Assembly: GCA_020638575.1 (NCBI GenBank)
Contig: JACKIH010000003.1
Coordinates: forward strand, 1,407,501 to 1,471,500
Source: Rhodospirillaceae bacterium
GTDB taxonomy: Bacteria; Pseudomonadota; Alphaproteobacteria; DSM-16000; Inquilinaceae
Direction: 5' to 3'
DNA length: 64,000 bases
Shown here in pieces: positions 1-8,929 of this stretch. The number at the start of each line of letters is the position of its first letter. The stretch's first letter is position 1. The notes beneath the pieces are model-generated. The model did no database searches and was not told the origin of the DNA. It saw nothing but the letters and a program-made list of their open reading frames with translations. Both the position numbers and the translations under genes were made by a program.

Positions 1-930
<930 letters not shown>

Positions 931-956
931 GACCGCCCGACTCCGTACCACCGGGT

Positions 957-1022
957 CGTCACCCCCGCGAAGGCGGGGGTCTCCGCGAACCCGAAGAGAT
1001 CTTCGCCTGCGCGGGGATGACG
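957..1022. repeat. Intergenic inverted-repeat element (extragenic palindrome type)
   Basis: The left arm CGTCACCCCCGCGAAGGCGG is matched by an inverted right arm ending GGGGATGACG, separated by an AT-richer centre. The left-arm sequence recurs at 15898-15923 after another gene, so it belongs to a dispersed family. Elements of this general form are common between genes in alphaproteobacteria. It may also help end cysS transcription. Confidence 0.6.
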
Positions 1023-1061
1023 GATCGCGGATCGTCCGGGTGAGTGCAGAGCCGGCGGTGC

Positions 1062-1319
1062 CTACCGCCGTTCAAACCGGTCGCGGTAGCGCAGTTTCAG
1101 GCAGTGCCCGGGCAGGAAGGCCATGGGCAGGTCGTCGGTCTCCACCCAGGCAAACCAGTCGCGGCCCGCCCGCCACGCGCCGGCCAAATTGTTGGCCAGG
1201 CCGCCGGCGGCCAGGACAATCGGGTGCGCCAGCCGCCGCACACCGGCGGCGGCACCCTGTGCCGTTGGGGCCGGCCCAGCCGCGGGCTGGGGGATGGCCG
1301 TCGTCGTGATGTCGCTCAT
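1062..1319 (-). CDS. Small hypothetical protein (85 aa)
   Basis: I do not recognise this family. The start ATG at 1319 is preceded by GAGGAG about 12 nt upstream, which supports expression on the minus strand. The protein has an Ala/Pro-rich N-terminus, a central Gly/Ala/Leu stretch (HPIVLAAGGLANNLAGAWRAG) that is only mildly hydrophobic, and a C-terminus with several aromatic and basic residues (WFAWVETDDLP, LKLRYRDRF). No signal peptide or catalytic motif is visible. It is divergent from xerD. A competing longer frame on the plus strand covers the same bases but has no family signal. Confidence 0.5.
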   Translation of the reverse strand: MSDITTTAIPQPAAGPAPTAQGAAAGVRRLAHPIVLAAGGLANNLAGAWRAGRDWFAWVETDDLPMAFLPGHCLKLRYRDRFERR

Positions 1320-1649
1320 CGGTCTTGCCGCTCCTCATCGGATTGGGGGCGGCGTTTCTCTCCCCACGAAGGTTGGTCCTCCGCGGCTTATGCCGTGGGC
1401 CCACTTTGTCTGGCCCGGTGTCTCCAACGCCGGAAGATAGGATGCGAAGGAACGAACGGGAGGCGCCGGCCACGTCCCGGCGCGATTTCTCGGCGCACCG
1501 TTGCTGCAGCGCAACACCCGTGCCTTCGCACGCGGCAGCCTACCCCATGGGGATGGGGCGCGATTCGCGATAGACTGCCGGCGAGTCACTGGCAGAAAAC
1601 GCGAGCGCTGCCGGCCCAAGCGGGCAGTGGGTGTTGGGGAACGGCAGGA
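1320..1649. other. 330-bp intergenic stretch between divergent genes
   Basis: This lies between the small minus-strand gene and xerD and should hold both promoters. I see no conserved protein, RNA gene or clear repeat in it. Confidence 0.4.
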
Positions 1650-2642
1650 ATGAGTGAGACGCCACGGCGCCCACGCGGCCGGCCGGCCCGCAGGCCCGCA
1701 CCGCGCCATCCCCTGGTCGACGCCTTCCTCGACATGATGGTGGCCGAGCGTGGAGCGGCCGCCAACACGCGGCTCGGCTACGGCCGCGACCTGGATACCG
1801 CCAGCGCCTTTCTCATCGGGCGCGGCGTCGAGCTGCCCCAGGCCCAGACGTCGGACCTGCAAGCCTTCCTCGCCCGCTATGCCGATCCCGCCGGTGCGCC
1901 GGTGACCGCCGGCACCCAGGCGCGGCGGCTCTCCGCGCTCCGCCAGTTCTTCCGCTTCCTGGTGTCCGAAGGCGTGCGCCTCGACGAGCCCACGGCGGCG
2001 CTCGATAGCCCGCGCCAGGCGCGTGCCCTGCCCAAGACCTTGTCCGAAGCCGAAGTGGTGCAGCTCATCAAAGCCGCCCAGGGCCGCCCTTCCCCGGAAG
2101 GCGTGCGCATGATCGCGCTGATGGAGGTGCTCTACAGCACCGGGCTTCGGGTGAGCGAACTGGTGGGCCTGCCCATGTCGGCGCTCAGGTCCGACGGCAC
2201 GCTGCTCGTCTACGGCAAGGGCGGGCGCGAGCGCGTGGTGCCGCTGACCGATCCGGCACGCGATGCGCTGGGCGCCTACCTGGCGGTGCGCAGCCATTTC
2301 CAGATCCCCGGCCAGGAAGCGCGCCAGAGCCGCTACCTGTTCCCGTCGCGCAAGTCGGAGACGGGCTACCTCACCCGCCAGCGCTTCGCCCAGGTGCTGA
2401 AGGAGCTGGCGGTCGAGGCGGGGGTAGACCCCGGCCGGGTGAGCCCCCATGTGCTGCGCCATGCCTTCGCCACTCACCTTTTGGAGCACGGGGCGGACCT
2501 GCGGTCGGTGCAGCAGATGCTCGGCCATGCCGATATCTCCACCACGCAGATCTACACCCATGTGCAGACCGACCGGCTGACCCGCCTGGTGGAAACCCAC
2601 CACCCGCTGGCCGGTGGCGGTCGCAAGGGCGGAGACGGCTAG
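1650..2642 (+). CDS. xerD: Tyrosine recombinase XerD
   Basis: Site-specific recombinase that, with XerC, resolves chromosome dimers at dif. The 330-residue protein starts at ATG 1650 with GGCAGGA just upstream; the frame is open far upstream, but that extension has no family similarity. The N-terminal SAM-like core-binding domain (HPLVDAFLDMMVAERG, NTRLGYGRDLD) is followed by the catalytic domain with Arg in STGLRVSELVGL, Lys in GKGGRER, HVLRHAFATHL (His-Arg), GHADISTTQIYTH (His and nucleophile Tyr). The length is slightly above the usual 300 because of an Arg/Pro-rich N-terminal tail. The xerD-accA order is common in related alphaproteobacteria. It could be XerC, but the downstream accA favours XerD. 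Confidence 0.93.
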   Translation: MSETPRRPRGRPARRPAPRHPLVDAFLDMMVAERGAAANTRLGYGRDLDTASAFLIGRGVELPQAQTSDLQAFLARYADPAGAPVTAGTQARRLSALRQFFRFLVSEGVRLDEPTAALDSPRQARALPKTLSEAEVVQLIKAAQGRPSPEGVRMIALMEVLYSTGLRVSELVGLPMSALRSDGTLLVYGKGGRERVVPLTDPARDALGAYLAVRSHFQIPGQEARQSRYLFPSRKSETGYLTRQRFAQVLKELAVEAGVDPGRVSPHVLRHAFATHLLEHGADLRSVQQMLGHADISTTQIYTHVQTDRLTRLVETHHPLAGGGRKGGDG

Positions 2643-2758
2643 CCGCCGGTTCCATGCTTGCCCGCCGGGCTGGCTGTGCTAGAGCGGTCTGCGCTTTTGC
2701 GGTTCCAGCCCGGGCCGGAGCCGCTTCCGCCGCGGGCGAAAAACCTCTAGGTGGATGC

Positions 2759-2793
2759 TGCGGCAGCGAGAGGCAGCGAAAGGCAGCGAAAGA
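2759..2793 (+). repeat. Short tandem repeat in the accA leader
   Basis: About three imperfect copies of a 10-bp unit AGGCAGCGAA lie directly before the accA ribosome-binding region (GAGGGTGTC-ATG). The repeat is purine-rich and could affect translation initiation; that is inference. Confidence 0.5.
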
Positions 2794-2800
2794 GGGTGTC

Positions 2801-3769
2801 ATGCACCACGCGTTCCTGGAATTCGAAAAGCCCATCGCCGAACTGGAAAGCCAGTTGGACGAGTTGCGGCGGCTGTCCGACCAGGGATCGCTGGAGATCT
2901 CCGACGATGTGGCGCGGCTGGAAACCAAGGTCGTCAAGCTGCTGCGCACCACCTATGACCGGCTGACGCCACTGCAGAAGGTGCAGGTGGCGCGCCATCC
3001 GGATCGGCCGCATTTCGTCGACTACCTGCAGCGCCTGGTGGACGGCTTCGTCGCCATCTCCGGCGACCGCACCTTCGGCGACGACCCGGCGATCCTCGGC
3101 GGCATCGGCCGCTTCCGCGGCCGTGCGGTGGTGGTGATCGGCCAGGAGAAGGGGGCGGACACCGAAAGCCGCGTGTTCCACAATTTCGGCATGGCGCGGC
3201 CGGAAGGCTACCGCAAGGCGCAGCGGCTCATGCGCTTCGCCAACCAGTTCGGCATGCCGGTGCTGACCTTCGTGGACACCGCCGGCGCCTACCCCGGGAT
3301 CGCATCCGAAGAACGCGGCCAGGCCGAAGCGATCGCGCGGTCCATCGAGACCTGCCTGGAAATCGAAGTGCCGATCATCACCACGGTGATCGGCGAAGGC
3401 GGCAGCGGCGGCGCCATCGCGATTGCCGTGGCCGACCGGGTGCTGATGCTGGAGCACGCCATCTACTCGGTGATCTCGCCGGAAGGTTGTGCGTCCATCC
3501 TGTGGCGCAGCGCCGACCAGGCCGGCGAGGCCGCCCAGGCCCTGCGCCTCACCGCCAACGACCTGAAGCAGGTCAAGGTGATCGACGACATCATCAAGGA
3601 GCCCGTCGGCGGTGCCCACCGCCATCCCGACGAGATGATCGCCGCGGTGGGCGATCGCATCGCCATTGCCCTTGCCGACCTCTCCAGCATCGACGGTGCC
3701 AGCCTGCGTGCCCGCCGGCGTCAGCGCTTCCTCAACATGGGCACCGATGTGGGGCCCCTCGGTCGTTAG
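2801..3769 (+). CDS. accA: Acetyl-CoA carboxylase carboxyltransferase subunit alpha
   Basis: Catalyses transfer of the carboxyl group from biotin to acetyl-CoA with AccD, the first step of fatty acid synthesis. The 322-residue length is normal. The N-terminus (MHHAFLEFEKPIAELESQLD) matches the conserved AccA start, which fixes ATG 2801 (GAGGG upstream) over longer in-frame starts. The carboxyltransferase core includes GDRTFGDDPAI, ADTESRVFHNFGM, the FVDTAGAYPG motif and the oxyanion-type glycine loop GEGGSGGAIA. The C-terminus has the usual HRHPDEMI segment. It follows xerD in the same direction. Confidence 0.97.
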   Translation: MHHAFLEFEKPIAELESQLDELRRLSDQGSLEISDDVARLETKVVKLLRTTYDRLTPLQKVQVARHPDRPHFVDYLQRLVDGFVAISGDRTFGDDPAILGGIGRFRGRAVVVIGQEKGADTESRVFHNFGMARPEGYRKAQRLMRFANQFGMPVLTFVDTAGAYPGIASEERGQAEAIARSIETCLEIEVPIITTVIGEGGSGGAIAIAVADRVLMLEHAIYSVISPEGCASILWRSADQAGEAAQALRLTANDLKQVKVIDDIIKEPVGGAHRHPDEMIAAVGDRIAIALADLSSIDGASLRARRRQRFLNMGTDVGPLGR

Positions 3770-3927
3770 AGCTTAGTGAAATAGGACTGCGCCCGGAGGG
3801 GTGCGGGCCGGGACCGAATGAACAGCGGTGCAGACGCGCCCACCTGCGGATACCGGATCTTCACCACTTTGGTGCTACGACACCCTCGACGGGGCGGCGC
3901 CCCCGTGGCTGTGATGACCGGGACGCG

Positions 3928-5415
3928 ATGGCCGAGGGCTGGCTGCAATCCCGCTTCAACAAGATGTCTCGCTGGTTCGCCGGGGATGAGCCCCGCGCGC
4001 CCCAGGAGCACGCCCAGGCCGAGCACCACCGCGAACCATCGCTGATCGAGACCGCGGACTTCTCCAATCTGACGCTGGAGGAGGTGCTGCGCCGCGAACC
4101 CGGCGCCCTGGCGGTCACGCTGCACATCATCACGCTCCGGGCATTCAAGGAGGTGGTGGCGGCCGAATGGGCGCGCTACGCCCGCAATGTGGAGCTGATC
4201 TGCGACGGCGTGTTCCGCCGCCATCTGGAGGTGCAGCACGTCTACAGCCTGCACGGCGACGACACCTTCATCCTCTCCTTCGCCGGGCTGTCGGAAACCG
4301 AAGCGACACGGCGTGCCGCGGTGATCGCCAACGAACTGATGCACCGGCTGGTGGGCAACCGCTTCCTCGGCGCCCAAATCCAGGTGGGCACCATCGACCG
4401 CGATGCCGTCGTCACCGAGTCCGGCGCACTGAACCTGGCCGCCATCGAGGATGCGGTGGCAGCCGCCCAGCCGGTCCCGCTGGACGATCCGGGCACCGGG
4501 CGGCGGGCGGCCGGTCCGGGCGGCCCGGACGGGTCCTGGCAGCCGCTCGCCAAGGGCGCCTCCCCCTTGGCCGGGCTCCGCACGGCGCAACCGGGTGCTG
4601 GCCGGGAGGAGCCGGGCGAGCCCCGCTGGCAGACGCTGACCTGGCCGCCGGACGGCCGGCGCGGAGCGGCCCTGGTGAAGGCGCTCCCGCCGGCGGCGCA
4701 GGAGGGCCTGCCGGTGGGTGTCGCGCTTCGCTTCCGGCCCACCTTCGCCGCCCGCTGGGGCCGCGTGACCCACTATCACTGCCTGCCCATGCGCCAGGAG
4801 ACCGACGGCCGGCTCGTCCTCGGTGCGGCGGTGCTCGGTCCCCACGCGCCGGCGGCGCACCGTGCGGCCCTCGATCTCGCCGTGCTCAACGGGGCGCTCA
4901 CCGAATTGCAGACGGCGGTGGAAGACCGGCGCAGTGCCGAGGTGATCGTCCCCGTCGCCTTCGCCACCCTGCATGCGCCCTACTTTGCGGCGCTGGTGGT
5001 GATCCTGCATGCCTTCGCCGATGCCCTGCGCCTGCGCTACCTCACTTTGGAGCTGATGGACGTGCCGGCGGCCGCCTCCGCCGCCCACCTGGTGGGGGCT
5101 GTGCGCAGCCTGTCGGCCGATTGCCGGGACATCCTGGTGCGGGTCGACCCTTACGACAGCGATTTGCAGCGCTTCCACGGCCTGCCGGTGCGCGCACTGG
5201 GTGCTGTCCTGCCCGCCCCCGCCGACGAAGCACGCCGGATGGCCGAGACGGCGCTGGCCGCCCTCGACGGCGCTCATACCTATTGGTGGAACGTGCAGTC
5301 GGACGTGGAACGCCGCGCGCTCATCGGCGCGGGCGGCCTCCTCATCAACGGCCCCTGCATCGGGGCCGACTGTCCTCAACTGATGGGCGAACGGGATCTG
5401 GCGCCGGCCCCGTAG
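3928..5415 (+). CDS. Degenerate GGDEF/EAL-like protein (possible c-di-GMP receptor or pseudo-enzyme)
   Basis: 495 residues, starting at ATG 3928. After a charged N-terminus, residues about 65-165 resemble a GGDEF fold: LRAFKEVVAAEWARYARN, then LHGDDTFILSFAGLSETEA in the position of the GGDEF loop, reading HGDDTF. A linker of about 80 residues rich in Pro/Gly follows. Residues about 240-490 resemble an EAL fold: FRPTFAARWGRVTHY (family form YQPIVD...), RYLTLELMDVP where the EAL strand should read LELTE, VRVDPYDSD, and a C-terminal LINGPCIGADCP like the EAL end motif. The catalytic EAL glutamate and metal ligands are not recognisable, so it is probably non-catalytic. There are no membrane segments. 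The assignment is by pattern only; it may instead be an unrelated conserved protein. Confidence 0.45.
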   Translation: MAEGWLQSRFNKMSRWFAGDEPRAPQEHAQAEHHREPSLIETADFSNLTLEEVLRREPGALAVTLHIITLRAFKEVVAAEWARYARNVELICDGVFRRHLEVQHVYSLHGDDTFILSFAGLSETEATRRAAVIANELMHRLVGNRFLGAQIQVGTIDRDAVVTESGALNLAAIEDAVAAAQPVPLDDPGTGRRAAGPGGPDGSWQPLAKGASPLAGLRTAQPGAGREEPGEPRWQTLTWPPDGRRGAALVKALPPAAQEGLPVGVALRFRPTFAARWGRVTHYHCLPMRQETDGRLVLGAAVLGPHAPAAHRAALDLAVLNGALTELQTAVEDRRSAEVIVPVAFATLHAPYFAALVVILHAFADALRLRYLTLELMDVPAAASAAHLVGAVRSLSADCRDILVRVDPYDSDLQRFHGLPVRALGAVLPAPADEARRMAETALAALDGAHTYWWNVQSDVERRALIGAGGLLINGPCIGADCPQLMGERDLAPAP

Positions 5416-5428
5416 GCCGGGCAGCCGA

Positions 5429-5656
5429 TCAGCTCGACTTCAGGCCGAACTTGCCGAAGCGCTTGTTGAACTTGGCCATCTGGCCACCGCGTTCGATCAC
5501 GCGGTGCACGCCCGTCCACACCGGGTGCGACTTGGGGTCGATTTCCAGGCGCATTGTGTCGCCCGGTGAGCCCCATGTGCTCCTGGTCTTGAACTCGGTC
5601 CCGTCGGTCATCACAACGGTGATCTCATGGTACTCGGGATGAATGCCGTCCTTCAC
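5429..5656 (-). CDS. rpmE: 50S ribosomal protein L31, zinc-free type
   Basis: Large-subunit ribosomal protein, 75 residues. The start is GTG 5656 (peptide VKDGIHPEYHEI) with GAGGGT about 7 nt upstream; the longer frame upstream is not conserved. Conserved features are IHPEYHEI, TRSTWG, a SHPVWTG block and the ending RFNKRFGKFG. The CxxC cysteines that bind zinc in type A L31 are absent, as in other alphaproteobacterial L31 proteins. It is convergent with the preceding gene and divergent from the ABC exporter. Confidence 0.95.
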   Translation of the reverse strand: MKDGIHPEYHEITVVMTDGTEFKTRSTWGSPGDTMRLEIDPKSHPVWTGVHRVIERGGQMAKFNKRFGKFGLKSS

Positions 5657-5813
5657 CGCCGCACCCTCGTAATCGCTCTGGCGTCCTTGCACGAAGCAGC
5701 GGTGTATAGCCGAGACCGGCAGGGACGTGCAACCGGCGTAAACAGATGCGGGACGGTTATGCCGCCGGTGCACGGCGCGGGCGGCGGGCCGAACCGACTG
5801 CAGGAGAAGTAGG

Positions 5814-7658
5814 ATGGAGGTCCAAACGGGGCAGCCCACATCGCCGTCGCGTCCCGGTCTCGGGGTGCTGCGCCGGCTGCTGCCGTGGCTGGCACCCTAT
5901 CGCGGCCGGGTGCTGGGCGCGGTGGTGGCGATGCTGGTGGCGGTGTCGGCCATCCTGTCGCTGGGGCTGGGGCTGCGCGTGCTGGTCGATTCCGGCTTTG
6001 CCGAGGGCAGTGCCGGCAGCCTCGACCTGGCGCTGGCGGCGCTGTGCGCGCTGATCGTTGTGCTGGCGATCTCCAGCTACACGCGGGCCTACCTGATCAT
6101 GTGGGTGGGCGAGCGGGTGGTGGCGGACTTGCGCCGCGCGATCTATCGCCATGTGGTGTCGCTGCCCATCGCATTCTTCGAGCAGACACGCACCGCGGAA
6201 GTGATCTCGCGGCTCAACACCGACACCACGGTGGTGCAGGGGGCCGTCGGCACCTCGGTCTCCTTCCTGCTGCGCAACCTGCTCACCGCCATCGGCGGGA
6301 CGGCCATGATGCTCGTCACCTCGCCGCTGATGACCGGGCTGATGGCTCTGGTGATCCCCCTGGTGGTGGTGCCGGTGATCGTGTTCGGCCGGCGGGTGCG
6401 GCGGCGCAGCCGCGACAGCCAGGACCGGCTGGCCGATCTCGCCGCCCATGTGGACGAAACCTTGCACGGCATCCGCACCGTGCGTGCCCACAGCCACGAG
6501 GTGCGGGAAACCGCCACCTTCGGCGAGCGCGCCGAAGCGGCCTTCCAAGCCGCGGCCCGCCGCATCCAGGCCCGTGCCGCCATGACCGCCACCGTGATCG
6601 TCATCGTCTTTGCCGGCATCGCCTTCGTGCTGTGGGCCGGCGGCCATGCGGTGCTGGATGGCCGGCTGACCGCGGGCGAGATGGCCGCCTTCCTGTTCTT
6701 CGCCATCATGGTCGCGAGTTCCGCCGGGGCGGTGACCGAGCTTTTGGGCGACGTGCAGCGCATGGCCGGCGCCACCGAACGCCTGTTCGAGCTGCTGGAC
6801 ACGCCGCTGGCCGACGCTTCCGGGCCGTGGCCGGCGCAGCTTCCGGCACAGGTGGAAGCAGCGCTCGCCTTCGAGGCGCTGTCCTTCCGCTACCCCTCGC
6901 GGCCCGACATCGCCGTGCTGGACCGCTTCGACCTGACGATCGCCGCCGGCCAGTCGGTCGCCCTGGTCGGGCCGTCGGGAGCCGGCAAGAGCACGGTGCT
7001 GTCGCTGCTGCTGCGCTTCTACCAGCCCACCGGCGGGCGCATCCTGATGGACGGCGTCGACATCGCCCAGGTCGACCCCGCCAGCCTGCGCGCGCACATC
7101 GCCATCGTGCCCCAGGACCCGGTGCTGTTTTCCACCTCTGCGCTGGAGAACATCCGCTACGGCCGGCCCGAGGCCAGCGACGAGGAGGTGCGGCAGGCCG
7201 CTGTGGCCGCCTTCGCCGACGGCTTCATCAGCACCCTGCCGGAAGGCTACCGCACCTATCTGGGCGAACGCGGCGTGCGCCTGTCCGGCGGCCAGCGCCA
7301 GCGCATCGCCATTGCCCGGGCGATGCTGCGCAACCCGTCGCTGCTGCTGCTCGACGAAGCCACCAGCGCGCTCGACGCGGAAAACGAACGCCTGGTGCAG
7401 GATGCGCTGGAACGGCTGATGGCGGGCTGCACCACCATCGTGGTGGCCCACCGCCTGGCCACCGTGCAGCGGGTTGACCGTATCGTCGTGCTCGACCACG
7501 GCCGCATCGTCGACCACGGCAGCCACCGCGACCTGGTGGCGCGCGGCGGCCTCTACGCCCGGCTGGCCGCACTGCAGTTCGGCGAAACGGGGTCGACAAA
7601 CGGGGCAGACCTGACCGACCTTGCCAAGGCCCCCACCGCTGCCCGGACCGGCCGATGA
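5814..7658 (+). CDS. ABC exporter, fused membrane and ATPase domains (MsbA/ATM1-like)
   Basis: A half-transporter of 614 residues in the inner membrane; substrate unknown. The start ATG 5814 has AGGAG upstream. Residues about 20-320 form a type 1 exporter domain with six predicted membrane helices (PYRGRVLGAVVAMLVAVSAI and others). The ATPase domain has Walker A GPSGAGKST, Q-loop VPQDPVLF, signature LSGGQRQRIAIARAM, Walker B LLLLDEATSALD and the H-loop VVAHRL. Exporters of this type are often found next to rpmE in related genomes, but this does not give a substrate. The stop overlaps the next start by 4 bp (ATGA), implying translational coupling. Confidence 0.9.
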   Translation: MEVQTGQPTSPSRPGLGVLRRLLPWLAPYRGRVLGAVVAMLVAVSAILSLGLGLRVLVDSGFAEGSAGSLDLALAALCALIVVLAISSYTRAYLIMWVGERVVADLRRAIYRHVVSLPIAFFEQTRTAEVISRLNTDTTVVQGAVGTSVSFLLRNLLTAIGGTAMMLVTSPLMTGLMALVIPLVVVPVIVFGRRVRRRSRDSQDRLADLAAHVDETLHGIRTVRAHSHEVRETATFGERAEAAFQAAARRIQARAAMTATVIVIVFAGIAFVLWAGGHAVLDGRLTAGEMAAFLFFAIMVASSAGAVTELLGDVQRMAGATERLFELLDTPLADASGPWPAQLPAQVEAALAFEALSFRYPSRPDIAVLDRFDLTIAAGQSVALVGPSGAGKSTVLSLLLRFYQPTGGRILMDGVDIAQVDPASLRAHIAIVPQDPVLFSTSALENIRYGRPEASDEEVRQAAVAAFADGFISTLPEGYRTYLGERGVRLSGGQRQRIAIARAMLRNPSLLLLDEATSALDAENERLVQDALERLMAGCTTIVVAHRLATVQRVDRIVVLDHGRIVDHGSHRDLVARGGLYARLAALQFGETGSTNGADLTDLAKAPTAARTGR

Positions 7659-7969
7659 AGCTGTTTGTGGTCGTCTGCGAGAATCCCAACCCGCGGATCG
7701 AAGCGGCGATCCGCCGGCATTTCCCGAAGGACCACCTGGTGTTGGCCTTCAACGCCTGGCTGGTGGGCGGGCAGACGACGGCCCAGGAGCTGTCGCGCAC
7801 GCTCGGCATTTACGACGGCAGCAACGGCGCCGGCCTGGTGATCGGCGTGGCCAGCTACTACGGGCGCGCGTCCAAGCGCACGCGCGACTGGATCAGCCAG
7901 CGCTTTTCGCTGGACGACCGCCCGGCACAGCACGATGGCGACGACGTGGAGTCGGCGGCCGAGGGCTAG
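7655..7969 (+). CDS. Small conserved hypothetical protein coupled to the ABC exporter
   Basis: 104 residues, with the start codon overlapping the exporter stop codon (ATGA). I do not recognise a named family with confidence. The pattern is beta-alpha-beta like: MKLFVVVCENPN, then a helix, LVLAFNAWLVGGQTTAQELS, and a hydrophobic strand GAGLVIGVASYYGRA before a basic segment and an acidic tail. The layout, with an N-terminal strand and a W-L-V strand followed by T/S-A-Q-E-L, recalls the small ferredoxin-like fold seen in SinR/Cas2-like proteins, but this is a weak inference. The coupling suggests a cytoplasmic partner of the exporter. Confidence 0.6.
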   Translation: MKLFVVVCENPNPRIEAAIRRHFPKDHLVLAFNAWLVGGQTTAQELSRTLGIYDGSNGAGLVIGVASYYGRASKRTRDWISQRFSLDDRPAQHDGDDVESAAEG

Positions 7970-8145
7970 GTACGGCCGGCCAACGCAGTTAATATGGTGG
8001 CCGTGGCGACTGCCGCAGCACACGCCGCGAGTCCGCACGGCGGATGCCGCGCCCGGCGATCCCGGATCGCAGCATGCGACGGTGCCTGCCGGCGAAAGTG
8101 CACGCGCTCGGCTTTGGCAGACGCCAGCCATGCCTTGCCGCCCTC

Positions 8146-8183
8146 TCGACAGGCGTAAGAAAACGTCTTATTAGACCTGTCGA
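8146..8183 (+). promoter_or_regulatory. Two-stem hairpin in the leuD leader
   Basis: An outer perfect 8-bp stem (TCGACAGG at 8146-8153 with CCTGTCGA at 8176-8183) encloses an inner 5-bp stem (TAAGA at 8156-8160 with TCTTA at 8166-8170, loop AAACG). It lies 43 nt before the leuD start codon in an AT-richer leader. It could be a leader RNA structure or a DNA-binding dyad (for example an Lrp-type site); the sequence alone does not decide. Confidence 0.5.
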
Positions 8184-8225
8184 TTGACTACGAACTACAG
8201 CCAAAATTACTGAAGGCTCGAACAA

Positions 8226-8846
8226 ATGCAACCGTTTACCATTCACACTGGTGTTGCCGCACCATTGCCGCTTATCAATGTCGATACCGATATGATTATT
8301 CCCAAGCAGTTCTTGAAGACTATTCAACGCTCCGGCCTTGGCCGGCATCTCTTCGATGAAATGCGCTACGACGAGAGCGGCGCCGAGGTTTCCAACTTCG
8401 TTCTCAATCGCCCGGCCTACCGCAACGCCACGGTTCTCGTGGCCGGTGAGAATTTCGGCTGCGGCTCGTCCCGCGAGCATGCGCCCTGGGCACTCCTGGA
8501 CTTCGGGATCCGCTGCATTATTGCGCCGAGTTTCGCTGATATCTTCTTCAACAACTGCTTCAAGAACGGGATCCTACCTATCGCCCTGCCTCAGTCGGAG
8601 GTCGACAAGCTGCTGGACGACGCCGCGCGGGGTGCCAATGCCACCATCACCATCGATCTTCCGGCGCAGGAAATCCGCGGTCCGGACGGGGGTGTGATCA
8701 CGTTCGACATCGAGCCGTTCCGCAAGCACTGCCTGCTCAACGGCCTCGACGACATCGGGCTGACGCTGGGCCATGCCGAGGAGATCGCCCAGTTCGAACA
8801 AGGCCGGCGGACCGCGCAGCCCTGGCTGTTCGGCGCGGCCGGCTGA
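8226..8846 (+). CDS. leuD: 3-isopropylmalate dehydratase small subunit
   Basis: Swivel-domain subunit of isopropylmalate isomerase in leucine synthesis; it needs LeuC for activity. It has 206 residues, normal for the family, with the start MQPFTIHTG and GAAGG upstream. Conserved motifs are LPLINVDTDMIIPKQFL, the substrate loop FGCGSSREHAPWAL, and IAPSFADIFFNNCFKNGILP. The first ~150 nt use more A/T-ending codons than the rest of the gene and its neighbours. leuC is not next to it, although leuB follows 83 nt later, so leuC must be elsewhere or beyond the window. Confidence 0.96.
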   Translation: MQPFTIHTGVAAPLPLINVDTDMIIPKQFLKTIQRSGLGRHLFDEMRYDESGAEVSNFVLNRPAYRNATVLVAGENFGCGSSREHAPWALLDFGIRCIIAPSFADIFFNNCFKNGILPIALPQSEVDKLLDDAARGANATITIDLPAQEIRGPDGGVITFDIEPFRKHCLLNGLDDIGLTLGHAEEIAQFEQGRRTAQPWLFGAAG

Positions 8847-8929
8847 TCCGGCGCACTGCGCCGACCACACGCACATTGCCGCCCGGCCGGCTTGCGGGCC
8901 GACGGCACAGTTAGGAAGGGTAATACGTC

